Shown: piece after piece, positions 1-4,494 of the stretch
How positions within the stretch are numbered: position 1 is the stretch's first letter
Layout of the letters: every line of letters starts with the position of its first letter
Assembly: GCA_003663695.1 (NCBI GenBank)
Contig: QMUB01000072.1
Coordinates: forward strand, 1 to 6,552
Origin: Thermococci archaeon
Lineage (GTDB): Archaea > Methanobacteriota_B > Thermococci > Thermococcales > Thermococcaceae
Reading direction: 5' to 3'
DNA length: 6,552 nucleotides
The notes under the pieces: model-generated
The model's database searches: none
What the model was told of the DNA's origin: nothing
The model's input: only the letters and a program-made list of their open reading frames with translations
Program-made: the position numbers and the translations under genes

Positions 1-75
1 AGAGAGATAACGGAAGAGGGAGAGTTCTGGATAGAGGGAGATAAAGTAATCCCCTCCCCTTCTCGGGAACCATGA
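1..75 (+). CDS. Possible C-terminal end of an unidentified protein, cut by the window edge
   Basis: The plus strand is open from base 1 to a TGA at 73-75, giving 24 residues that end in ...WIEGDKVIPSPSREP. The composition is hydrophilic and rich in Glu and Lys, which looks like a normal archaeal protein tail, and the stop is followed by AT-rich DNA. The opposite strand is also open here (1-97, beginning MKILKYEV) but has no ribosome binding site and a low-complexity Leu/Pro/Ser tail, so I prefer the plus-strand reading. If right, this gene converges on the minus-strand small ORFs that end near 109. The fragment is too short to assign a family. Confidence 0.38.
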   Translation, partial: REITEEGEFWIEGDKVIPSPSREP

Positions 76-108
76 CTTCATACTTCAATATTTTCATGGT
101 TTGCAGGC

Positions 109-192
109 TCAGTTTTGGGAATATGCTATGATAAACTTAACACCTACGAATAAGAGAGTTATTAGGAAAAGAACGGCGTTTTTAAGCAATTG
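109..192 (-). pseudogene. Out-of-frame second membrane segment, possible frameshifted tail of the ORF at 182-286
   Basis: On the minus strand, in a frame shifted by one base from the 182-286 ORF, there are 27 residues ending at a TGA (109-111). They include a strongly hydrophobic stretch, NAVLFLITLLFVGVKFIIAY, long enough to cross a membrane. The frame has no ATG or GTG and no ribosome binding site; the only candidate start is a TTG at 187-189. Removing one C near 193 would join it to the preceding ORF and give a protein of about 60 residues with two membrane segments. I read it as the detached 3' part of a broken or frameshifted small gene; a tiny independent protein is possible but less likely. 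Confidence 0.3.
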
Positions 193-286
193 GGTTTGGT
201 GGATAAAATTCCGGATATAGCAGAGCTCCTGCTATTCCCACCGCTCCAATAAAGATATAGAGAGGGGCTAGGGTTTTTGTCTTCAT
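182..286 (-). CDS. Small single-pass membrane protein, unrecognised (34 aa, possibly truncated)
   Basis: The minus-strand ORF runs from an ATG at 286 to a TAA at 182-184. It begins MKTKTLAPLYIF, continues with a hydrophobic Gly/Ala-rich segment at about residues 6-23, and ends in a short Pro-rich tail, PEFYPPNPIA. That is a typical layout for a small membrane-inserted protein: positive N-terminus, one helix, short exterior tail. A purine-rich stretch containing GGTAGG and GGGAAG precedes the ATG and could serve as ribosome binding site. It starts only 10 bases after the stop of the preceding small ORF, so the two are probably co-transcribed. The ending may be premature: a second hydrophobic segment continues in another frame (109-192). 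No family recognised. Confidence 0.42.
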   Translation of the reverse strand: MKTKTLAPLYIFIGAVGIAGALLYPEFYPPNPIA

Positions 287-296
287 GCTTTCTTCC

Positions 297-458
297 CTAC
301 CTTAATTTTCTCCTGATAATACCTAATCCTCCCATTGTAGCCATAACTATCCCATAATATCTAAGGTAGATATAATAGAAGTCAATTAAATACGAAATGA
401 AAATTAAAAATACACCTAGCAAAAAAAGAGAAATCGAAATTAGTGACTTGGGGACCAT
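297..458 (-). CDS. Small membrane protein, unrecognised (53 aa)
   Basis: The minus-strand ORF runs from an ATG at 458 to a TAG at 297-299. A GGTG(A) Shine-Dalgarno sequence sits six bases upstream of the ATG, as in the glutamine synthetase gene of this window. Residues 5-32 form a long hydrophobic/aromatic segment (LISISLFLLGVFLIFISYLI and onward) followed by a Tyr-rich stretch and a basic C-terminus, GIIRRKLR, that should stay in the cytoplasm. The frame is open further upstream to a TGA near 495, so the protein could start earlier at GTG codons, or be the continuation of the ORF at 479-601 after a frameshift. It is the middle member of three closely spaced minus-strand ORFs. No family recognised; the codon pattern and ribosome binding site make it more likely real than random. 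Confidence 0.48.
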   Translation of the reverse strand: MVPKSLISISLFLLGVFLIFISYLIDFYYIYLRYYGIVMATMGGLGIIRRKLR

Positions 459-478
459 TACCTTCACCACACTTTCTA

Positions 479-601
479 TTATCTTGGTCGTTCACGAACT
501 TGGAGTGTTGATTGAGGCAATTTAGGAGTTGCCACAACGAATGTACTTACTAAAAATACAACCAACATTATGCTAAATATTTCTTTCCACATTCCTTGCA
601 C
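479..601 (-). CDS. Small protein with signal-peptide-like N-terminus, unrecognised (40 aa)
   Basis: The minus-strand ORF runs from a GTG at 601 to a TAA at 479-481. A GGTG ribosome binding site lies four bases before the GTG. An in-frame ATG at 592 is the alternative start and would suit a leaderless message from the nearer TATA-like box. The protein has a charged start (GMWKEIF), a hydrophobic core (SIMLVVFLVSTFVVA) and then TPKLPQ, which resembles a secretory signal peptide followed by a few polar, basic residues before the stop. A signal peptide with almost no mature protein is odd: a single-base slip near 480-490 would join it to the 297-458 ORF, giving about 95-100 residues with a signal peptide and a downstream membrane helix. 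First member of the small-ORF cluster. No family recognised. Confidence 0.42.
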   Translation of the reverse strand: MQGMWKEIFSIMLVVFLVSTFVVATPKLPQSTLQVRERPR

Positions 602-633
602 AATACACCATCCAGATTATATAAATTGCACTT

Positions 634-655
634 CATATATTTAAATTTTTCCTTT
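634..655 (-). promoter_or_regulatory. Putative promoter of the small-ORF cluster
   Basis: On the minus strand a TTTAAATATA box (636-645) is preceded by a purine-rich AAAGGAAAAA (646-655), matching the archaeal TATA/BRE arrangement. Transcription would start near 613-616, a dozen bases before the GTG at 601. A second TATA-like sequence at 616-627 (AATTTATATAAT) could instead drive a leaderless message starting at the ATG at 592. Confidence 0.42.
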
Positions 656-683
656 AAAGAGTTGGAAAAGTGAGGGTTTTTTA

Positions 684-721
684 CCTAGCTTCCATTAAGT
701 GCTAGGGGTAGATATAAAAAA
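684..721 (-). terminator. Probable termination region downstream of glutamine synthetase
   Basis: Just after the glutamine synthetase stop, the minus strand contains a T6 run (716-721) within an AT-rich stretch, the kind of U-rich signal archaeal RNA polymerase terminates on. A little further on, a 6-bp inverted repeat (CCTAGC at 684-689, GCTAGG at 701-706, 11-base loop) could fold in the transcript. The call rests on these two features only. Confidence 0.38.
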
Positions 722-736
722 TCTTAAATGCAGATT

Positions 737-2059
737 TTAAATGTAAAAATATCTCTCAAGTTCCCACTCGGTAACCTTCTTTGTATCTTCGGGAAGTTCC
801 CTCTCCTGCAGGTACCGCAGGTAGGATTTCCATTCCTTTTTCTTGTATTTTATGAAATTCTCATAAGCCCCCGCAAGGGCTTTTTTAATAACACTATCCT
901 TTTTGAGCTCTTTTAATGCTTCGCCTAGGCTCGATGGTAGGTTTTCAATCCCGAGCTCTTCTCTCCTCTTTGCATCCATCTTATAGACGTTTTCCTCAAC
1001 ATAACCAAAAGGCTCAATTTCATTGTGAATTCCATCCAAACCCGCCCGTATAACAGCGGTCAATGCCAAGTATGGATTTGCACTTGGATCAGGACATCTA
1101 AACTCTACACGAGCCCCCTTTCCTTTAAACGCCGGTACTCTAACCAAGGCACTCCTGTTCTTATATCCCCATGAGATATATATTGGAGCTTCATAGCCAG
1201 GAACCAGGCGCTTATAACTGTTTACGGTTGGATTTGTTACCGCAGCGAGCGCCTTTGCATGCTTCAATATACCTCCAATGAAGTATAGTGCCATTTCACT
1301 GAGCTTTTCCTTACCCTCGAAGAGATTCTTCTCTCCTTCCCAGAGGCTCAGATGGAGATGCATGCCGTTTCCGGGCATTCCAAAGATTGGTTTTGGCATG
1401 AATGTAGCATGTAAACCGTTCATCTCCGCAACAGCCCTCGTGATATACTTGAAGCTGATTATATTGTCCGCGGTTTTTAGAGCATTATCAAATCTAAAAT
1501 CTATCTCATGCTGCCCTGCTCCAACCTCATGATGGAGAACTTCAGGAGTTAGCCCGAAATAGGGCATGTAATGGGCTATTTCACGCTTTATAATTCTGGC
1601 TTTATCGAGGTTTATCAAGTCAAAGTAGCCTCCTGCGTCGGGGATCTTGAGCTCCCATGTGCCATTTTTCTTGAAAAAGTAAAACTCTGGTTCAGGCCCC
1701 ACATAGGGTATCAAACCTTTCTCCGCGAGCTCCTCCATGAGTGATTTTAAAATTCCCCTTGAGTCCGCGGAATAAAGGGTTTCATCCTTGTAAATGTAGC
1801 CGTAAACCCTGCTTATTCCATCCCACGGGACATCTGCATGGGTTGAAGGATCCGCTTTTAAAATTAAATCGCTGTCCTCTATACCCTGAAATCCTGGTAT
1901 TGATGAACCATCGAAGGCTATGCCATCCCTTACCGCCTCCTCATATCTCGAAGCCGGAATTTCCATACCTTTAGGGGAACCGTTTATGTCCACAAAAATC
2001 AATTGCATGAACCTTGGTCTGGATTCAAATTCCACCTGAACTTTTTTAACTTCGTTCAT
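737..2059 (-). CDS. glnA: Glutamine synthetase, type I (archaeal GSI-alpha type)
   Basis: It catalyses ATP-dependent condensation of glutamate and ammonia to glutamine, the main ammonium-assimilation step, as a cytoplasmic dodecamer. I place the start at the ATG at 2059 (440 aa): GGTGAT lies four bases upstream, and the TATA box at about 2089-2097 would start transcription near 2065, downstream of the alternative ATG at 2071. Visible family landmarks are AFDGSSIPGF at 48-57 (N-terminal beta-grasp/latch), PEPEFYFF at 122-129 and HHEVGAGQHEIDF at 176-188 (metal-binding Glu residues), GMPGNGMHLHLSL at 227-239, NPTVNSYKRLVPGYEAP at 276-292 (glutamate flap signature) and RVEFRCPDPSANPYLAL at 317-333. 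It lacks the roughly 25-residue insertion of the adenylylated bacterial GSI-beta enzymes, and the region around 355-375 (NVYKMDAKRREEL) does not resemble the GSI-beta adenylylation loop, so control is more likely transcriptional or by feedback. Length is normal and all core motifs are intact. Confidence 0.97.
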   Translation of the reverse strand: MNEVKKVQVEFESRPRFMQLIFVDINGSPKGMEIPASRYEEAVRDGIAFDGSSIPGFQGIEDSDLILKADPSTHADVPWDGISRVYGYIYKDETLYSADSRGILKSLMEELAEKGLIPYVGPEPEFYFFKKNGTWELKIPDAGGYFDLINLDKARIIKREIAHYMPYFGLTPEVLHHEVGAGQHEIDFRFDNALKTADNIISFKYITRAVAEMNGLHATFMPKPIFGMPGNGMHLHLSLWEGEKNLFEGKEKLSEMALYFIGGILKHAKALAAVTNPTVNSYKRLVPGYEAPIYISWGYKNRSALVRVPAFKGKGARVEFRCPDPSANPYLALTAVIRAGLDGIHNEIEPFGYVEENVYKMDAKRREELGIENLPSSLGEALKELKKDSVIKKALAGAYENFIKYKKKEWKSYLRYLQERELPEDTKKVTEWELERYFYI

Positions 2060-2085
2060 TTTTATCACCATTAAATATGAGTTTG

Positions 2086-2100
2086 TTCATTATAAACGAT
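2086..2100 (-). promoter_or_regulatory. TATA box of the glutamine synthetase gene
   Basis: The minus strand reads CGTTTATAATGAAC here, with the TATA core TTTATAAT at about 2089-2096 and a purine-containing AAACATCG upstream as a possible BRE. It lies about 30-37 bases before the ATG at 2059, so the transcript should have a leader of only a few bases carrying the GGTGAT ribosome binding site. This spacing is the main argument against the upstream ATG at 2071. Confidence 0.6.
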
Positions 2101-2101
2101 G

Positions 2102-2143
2102 TTTAGTTGAACATGTTGGTAAATAAAAGGCTTTTGGTTGAAC
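2102..2143 (-). promoter_or_regulatory. Pair of 11-bp direct repeats upstream of glutamine synthetase, possible regulator sites
   Basis: On the plus strand TTTAGTTGAAC (2102-2112) and TTTGGTTGAAC (2133-2143) match at 10 of 11 positions and are spaced 31 bp apart, close to three helical turns. The first overlaps the 8-bp palindrome AACATGTT (2110-2117). Both lie immediately upstream of the glutamine synthetase TATA box, where a nitrogen- or amino-acid-responsive activator or repressor could bind. The binding protein is unknown; the role is inferred from position only. Confidence 0.32.
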
Positions 2144-2271
2144 TTTTGTCATTCTGCTAAAGAAAATGCCGATTTGCCATCGTTTTACAAATTTTAGTCA
2201 AAAATTATTAAAAAATTTCCCATAATTAACATATTAATGATAAAACGTGAATGGCGTGCTAAACTCATGAA
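2144..2271. other. AT-rich intergenic DNA between the glutamine synthetase promoter and the MITE-like element
   Basis: This stretch holds no ORF above a dozen codons on either strand, no tRNA-like fold and no strong repeat. It is dominated by A/T runs, such as around 2186-2245. Together with the repeats, the inserted element and the tRNA promoter it makes up the 380-bp gap between the divergently transcribed glutamine synthetase and tRNA genes. Confidence 0.6.
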
Positions 2272-2279
2272 GAGGGCTC
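2272..2279. repeat. Left copy of 8-bp direct repeat (target-site duplication)
   Basis: GAGGGCTC here is repeated exactly at 2388-2395, each copy directly abutting the terminal inverted repeat of the element between them. As a direct repeat the two copies match at 8 of 8 positions; read as an extension of the inverted repeat they would mismatch at two, which favours a target-site duplication. Confidence 0.6.
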
Positions 2280-2387
2280 CATACTGTCAGGATAACGGGG
2301 CATCACCACCGCGAGGGCAGGCAAGATGGCTTCTTTTTCTGAAGAATCATCAGAAACTCAAACCCTACTGCTTATCCTAACAGTATG
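2280..2387. mobile_element. 108-bp non-coding MITE-like element with 16-bp terminal inverted repeats
   Basis: The element begins CATACTGTCAGGATAA (2280-2295) and ends TTATCCTAACAGTATG (2372-2387); the ends are inverted repeats with one mismatch (C2288 against A2379). An exact 8-bp direct repeat flanks it on both sides, the hallmark of transposase-mediated insertion. The 76-bp interior has no ORF but is richer in G+C than the surroundings and contains a smaller hairpin: GATG 2325-2328 with CATC 2348-2351, and TTCTT 2331-2335 with AAGAA 2342-2346. It sits between the glutamine synthetase upstream region and the tRNA promoter, ending a few bases before that promoter. It would need a transposase supplied elsewhere, from a family making 8-bp duplications; I cannot name the family from the ends. 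The alternative is a structured non-coding RNA, since a transcript would form a near-perfect 16-bp stem. Confidence 0.6.
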
Positions 2388-2395
2388 GAGGGCTC
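2388..2395. repeat. Right copy of 8-bp direct repeat (target-site duplication)
   Basis: Exact copy of the GAGGGCTC at 2272-2279, directly following the right terminal inverted repeat. It is followed after a few bases by the BRE/TATA region of the tRNA genes, so the insertion point lies at the upstream edge of that core promoter. Confidence 0.6.
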
Positions 2396-2414
2396 TACCG
2401 AAAAATTTATAAAC
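2396..2414 (+). promoter_or_regulatory. Promoter (BRE/TATA) of the tRNA-Glu/tRNA-Ile pair
   Basis: The sequence TACCGAAAAATTTATAAACT combines a purine-rich BRE-like CCGAAAAA with a TTTATAAA TATA core at 2406-2413. The core lies about 27-34 bases upstream of the mature tRNA-Glu 5' end at 2440, the expected spacing for an archaeal stable-RNA promoter. No separate promoter fits in the 10 bases between the tRNAs, so they are probably co-transcribed. Confidence 0.65.
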
Positions 2415-2439
2415 TATCCTCCGCCTATGGAATATCGAC

Positions 2440-2517
2440 GCCCCGGTGGTGTAGTCCGGCCAATCATTCGGGACTCTCGATCCCGTGACCCGGGTTCAAA
2501 TCCCGGCCGGGGCACCA
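2440..2517 (+). tRNA. tRNA-Glu (anticodon CTC), CCA encoded
   Basis: The full cloverleaf can be drawn. Acceptor GCCCCGG (2440-2446) pairs with CCGGGGC (2507-2513). The anticodon stem CGGGA/TCCCG (2469-2473, 2481-2485) encloses the loop CTCTCGA with anticodon CTC at 2476-2478. The T stem CCGGG/CCCGG (2490-2494, 2502-2506) encloses TTCAAAT. The discriminator A at 2514 is followed by an encoded CCA (2515-2517). It decodes GAG and charges with glutamate; in most archaea Glu-tRNA(Gln) is also the intermediate for Gln-tRNA, but that uses the separate tRNA-Gln. No intron. It is the first gene of a two-tRNA unit. Confidence 0.96.
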
Positions 2518-2527
2518 ATTCTTACAT

Positions 2528-2602
2528 GGGCCCGTGGCTCAGCCTGGTCAGAGCGCCCGCCTGATAAGCGGGAGGTCCGGGGTTCGAAGCCCCGCGGGCC
2601 CA
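2528..2602 (+). tRNA. tRNA-Ile (anticodon GAT)
   Basis: The acceptor GGGCCCG (2528-2534) pairs with CGGGCCC (2595-2601), and the discriminator A is at 2602. The anticodon stem CCCGC/GCGGG (2556-2560, 2568-2572) encloses the loop CTGATAA with anticodon GAT at 2563-2565, reading the isoleucine codons AUC and AUU. The T stem CGGGG/CCCCG (2578-2582, 2590-2594) encloses TTCGAAG. Unlike its neighbour it has no encoded CCA (CTA follows), so CCA must be added enzymatically. No intron. Its 3' end converges on the transglutaminase-like gene with only 10 bases between them. Confidence 0.96.
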
Positions 2603-2612
2603 CTAAAAGCGC

Positions 2613-3527
2613 CTAAGGCGGAGTGGTTTCTTTCACATCCTCAATCAAAACATAATAGGGAGTTTTAAGGTACACCCTGCCTCCAATTATGCTCATATCA
2701 TTCTCATCATACACGTAATAATCTCCCGAATGATAGAGGGGTTTTATGGGCTTCCCCCTTCTCAGGATGTAGAGGGGCATTTGAATCCCCGTTATTTTTA
2801 CATAGTACCTGTTGTCATAATGATAAATGCTAATTTGGGCTTCTGGAAGCTGTCCCATAAAATATTTCTCATATGTCCAGTTAAAGTAAGATGGAATGAC
2901 CAGGGCATATCCACCCGGATAGTAGTCAATCTGATCTTTCCTTGGATTATACACCACAAGCCCGGTGCCGTTGCTCTCGACAATCCTCAAATCTCCATAC
3001 TTCACCTCATTTGCATAAGCATGGTATTCTTCTATCCTCGCCAGCCTGAAGAGGGGCATTGCATCAGGTGCAAAGGGAGAGTATTTCCCAACATAAACGG
3101 GTAAGTCATCATAGAGCACAGGCTCCAAAGGGTTTTTCTGTCTCGTTGGATCGAGGGGATACCATCCCGTCGAGGGATCGTGAACAAGAACCCAAGCATG
3201 TCCGAATCCGGTATGTGTTGCAAATGCCAGCATCTCCATAGGGGTGTCGATGTTCTCAAGCCTCATCTTCCTGTGTTCTCCCGTAATATTGGCCAAAACA
3301 TAACCCCCAACGTATCTAGCCTCAACACCTGCATACTCAATCATATGCTGCATCAGGAGTGCTTTATGTCTGCAAACGCCCTTTCTGCGCTTCCATATCT
3401 CTTCAATAAGAAGATTTTCATGCCTTCCATCAAAGACAACCCTATTTCTCTCAGCTGTGAATGAGATATCCTCATAATCAATATTTCTATTAACAAACCA
3501 TGAAACCCTCCAGACAAATTCCGCCAC
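2613..3527 (-). CDS. Transglutaminase-like (papain-fold) domain protein, probably extracytoplasmic; start uncertain
   Basis: The core carries the transglutaminase-superfamily triad: Cys52 in GVCRHKA, His110 in FGHAWVLVHD and Asp126 in WYPLDPTRQ. Archaeal members are usually predicted proteases or amide-processing enzymes rather than true protein cross-linkers. The remaining 170 or so residues are Tyr-rich and probably form a beta-rich appended region of unknown role. Three N-glycosylation sequons (N80, N186, N216) suggest it faces outside, yet there is no signal peptide. The start used is a GTG at 3527, directly downstream of an in-frame TAA and without a well-placed ribosome binding site. 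An ATG at 3565 overlaps the upstream gene's stop (ATGA) but is out of frame; one extra base in the A5 run near 3545 would join it to this frame, adding about a dozen residues. So the gene may be frameshifted, or truncated at its 5' end. It follows the deacetylase-like gene in the same direction. Confidence 0.8.
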   Translation of the reverse strand: MAEFVWRVSWFVNRNIDYEDISFTAERNRVVFDGRHENLLIEEIWKRRKGVCRHKALLMQHMIEYAGVEARYVGGYVLANITGEHRKMRLENIDTPMEMLAFATHTGFGHAWVLVHDPSTGWYPLDPTRQKNPLEPVLYDDLPVYVGKYSPFAPDAMPLFRLARIEEYHAYANEVKYGDLRIVESNGTGLVVYNPRKDQIDYYPGGYALVIPSYFNWTYEKYFMGQLPEAQISIYHYDNRYYVKITGIQMPLYILRRGKPIKPLYHSGDYYVYDENDMSIIGGRVYLKTPYYVLIEDVKETTPP

Positions 3528-3561
3528 GGTGCTGCTGAATTTTTACATCTCCGTAAAAAAT

Positions 3562-4446
3562 TCATGATCTAATCTGCATGCCATTCACATTATTTAAAAA
3601 TTTATCCAGAAATTCTAATCCCCCACCATATACAATGACCTGAGGATGAATCGAGAGGTAAAAGGGAATCCCGGCTCTGCCGGTTTGGTTGTAATCATGG
3701 AGGGCTATTAAAACCCGTATGTCGGTTTCATTTCTCTCAATATACCATGTGTATTCATGGTTCCACACCCTCATTATGCTCCCATTGGGAAGTATAAAGT
3801 AATCGGGCATAACAATAGTCAGATTGTATTCTTTAATGCTCTCTATGGATTCATTGCTCAAGGCCCATGCCGGAGGCAGAAATAGGGTGAAATTCCCGAA
3901 CCCTACACTCCCCATTAGAAATGTTGCATTTTCGAGCCTTTCCCTCGCCGTAACATACGAACAATTGAATTCATGGAATATGTGCTCGTAACCATGGAGC
4001 TCTATTCTGTAACCCCTCGCCTGGAGCTCATGAAGATATGAAACAAAATGGGGGTTATTCCTCAAGTCCCATTTATCACCATAATGTGGGGGATCAAAGC
4101 GGGGGATTACAAAGAGCACGGTTCTTGAGGAATAATTGTGCCTGTCTATAATTTTCACGACTTTTCTGAGCTCTTTGAAGTAGCGGGGAGTCACATCATG
4201 GATGAAGATCATGGGCTTCTCATATGCAATGGAGGGAAGCTCCTCGAGATGTGTGTTAGGATCCGGGAGATTAGAACTCAAAAACAGCTCCTTATCTATG
4301 CTGTAATTCTCATAACCAAGGGTGGTGACGTTAGAAACCTCATACTCCATGGGCGGGGAATTTTCTCTGTGAATCATCCCCAGACAGAGAAGGGAGATCA
4401 GTATAACGAGTGCAATAAAAAATCTGAATTTCAAACCTACCACCAC
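3562..4446 (-). CDS. Membrane-anchored polysaccharide-deacetylase-like (DUF2334-type) protein
   Basis: This 294-residue protein has a hydrophobic anchor or signal peptide at residues 8-24 (RFFIALVILISLLCLGM) and then an extracytoplasmic domain. Landmarks of the NodB/DUF2334 carbohydrate-esterase fold are HDVTP at 83-87 (metal/catalytic Asp), HGYEH at 151-155 (metal-binding His pair), LPPAWALS at 190-197 and SIHPQV at 265-270. The family removes acetyl groups from polysaccharides; the substrate here cannot be told. Eleven N-X-S/T sequons (N39, 47, 104, 161, 173, 185, 198, 208, 221, 239, 253) fit a glycosylated surface protein. The outermost start is GTG at 4446; a TTG at 4434 preceded by GGTGG would give a cleaner N-terminus (MKFRFF) and suit the promoter spacing better. 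Its stop overlaps an ATG (ATGA at 3562-3565), implying translational coupling with the transglutaminase-like gene. The MATE gene ends 48 bases upstream. Confidence 0.8.
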   Translation of the reverse strand: MVVGLKFRFFIALVILISLLCLGMIHRENSPPMEYEVSNVTTLGYENYSIDKELFLSSNLPDPNTHLEELPSIAYEKPMIFIHDVTPRYFKELRKVVKIIDRHNYSSRTVLFVIPRFDPPHYGDKWDLRNNPHFVSYLHELQARGYRIELHGYEHIFHEFNCSYVTARERLENATFLMGSVGFGNFTLFLPPAWALSNESIESIKEYNLTIVMPDYFILPNGSIMRVWNHEYTWYIERNETDIRVLIALHDYNQTGRAGIPFYLSIHPQVIVYGGGLEFLDKFLNNVNGMQIRS

Positions 4447-4464
4447 ATGGTACTACATTTTGGA

Positions 4465-4478
4465 GTTAAAAAAGTTTG
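4465..4478 (-). promoter_or_regulatory. T-rich/TATA-like element between MATE and the deacetylase-like gene
   Basis: The minus strand reads AAACTTTTTTAACT, including a T6 run at 4468-4473. It could terminate the MATE transcript, serve as a weak TATA box for the deacetylase-like gene about 25-40 bases downstream, or do both. The 48-base gap leaves open whether the two genes share a transcript. Confidence 0.3.
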
Positions 4479-4494
4479 CCCTTGAAGATTAATG

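Noticed and set aside
1..97. Minus-strand ORF beginning MKILKYEV and open to the window edge
   Set aside because: No ribosome binding site and a repetitive Leu/Pro/Ser tail. The plus-strand reading of the same bases looks more protein-like. It remains possible, as both are open at the edge.
728..1974. Plus-strand ORFs of 62-84 codons opposite glutamine synthetase
   Set aside because: They lie antisense to a strongly conserved enzyme gene, have no promoter or ribosome binding site, and have unlike-protein composition.
2060..2071. Glutamine synthetase start at ATG 2071
   Set aside because: No ribosome binding site, and it lies upstream of the transcription start predicted from the TATA box; the ATG at 2059 has GGTGAT at the right distance.
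2289..2295. Link between the GGATAA in the MITE-like ends and the GGATAA dyad upstream of MATE (5911-5916)
   Set aside because: Only six bases are shared; this is readily expected by chance in AT-rich DNA.
2286..2352. C/D-box guide RNA on the minus strand (TGATGA at 2347-2352, GTGATGC near 2300-2306, CTGA near 2286-2292)
   Set aside because: The first box lacks the usual purine before TGATGA, no convincing D' box is spaced correctly, and the boxes fall inside the inverted-repeat element, whose ends explain the terminal pairing better.
2730..3464. Plus- and minus-strand ORFs of 60-124 codons overlapping the transglutaminase-like gene
   Set aside because: Shadow frames; the conserved triad and protein-like composition are only in the 2613-3527 frame.
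3353..3565. 70-aa minus-strand ORF starting at the ATGA overlap
   Set aside because: Past its first dozen codons it is a shifted-frame shadow of the transglutaminase-like gene. Only its start codon is of interest, as the possible original start of that gene.
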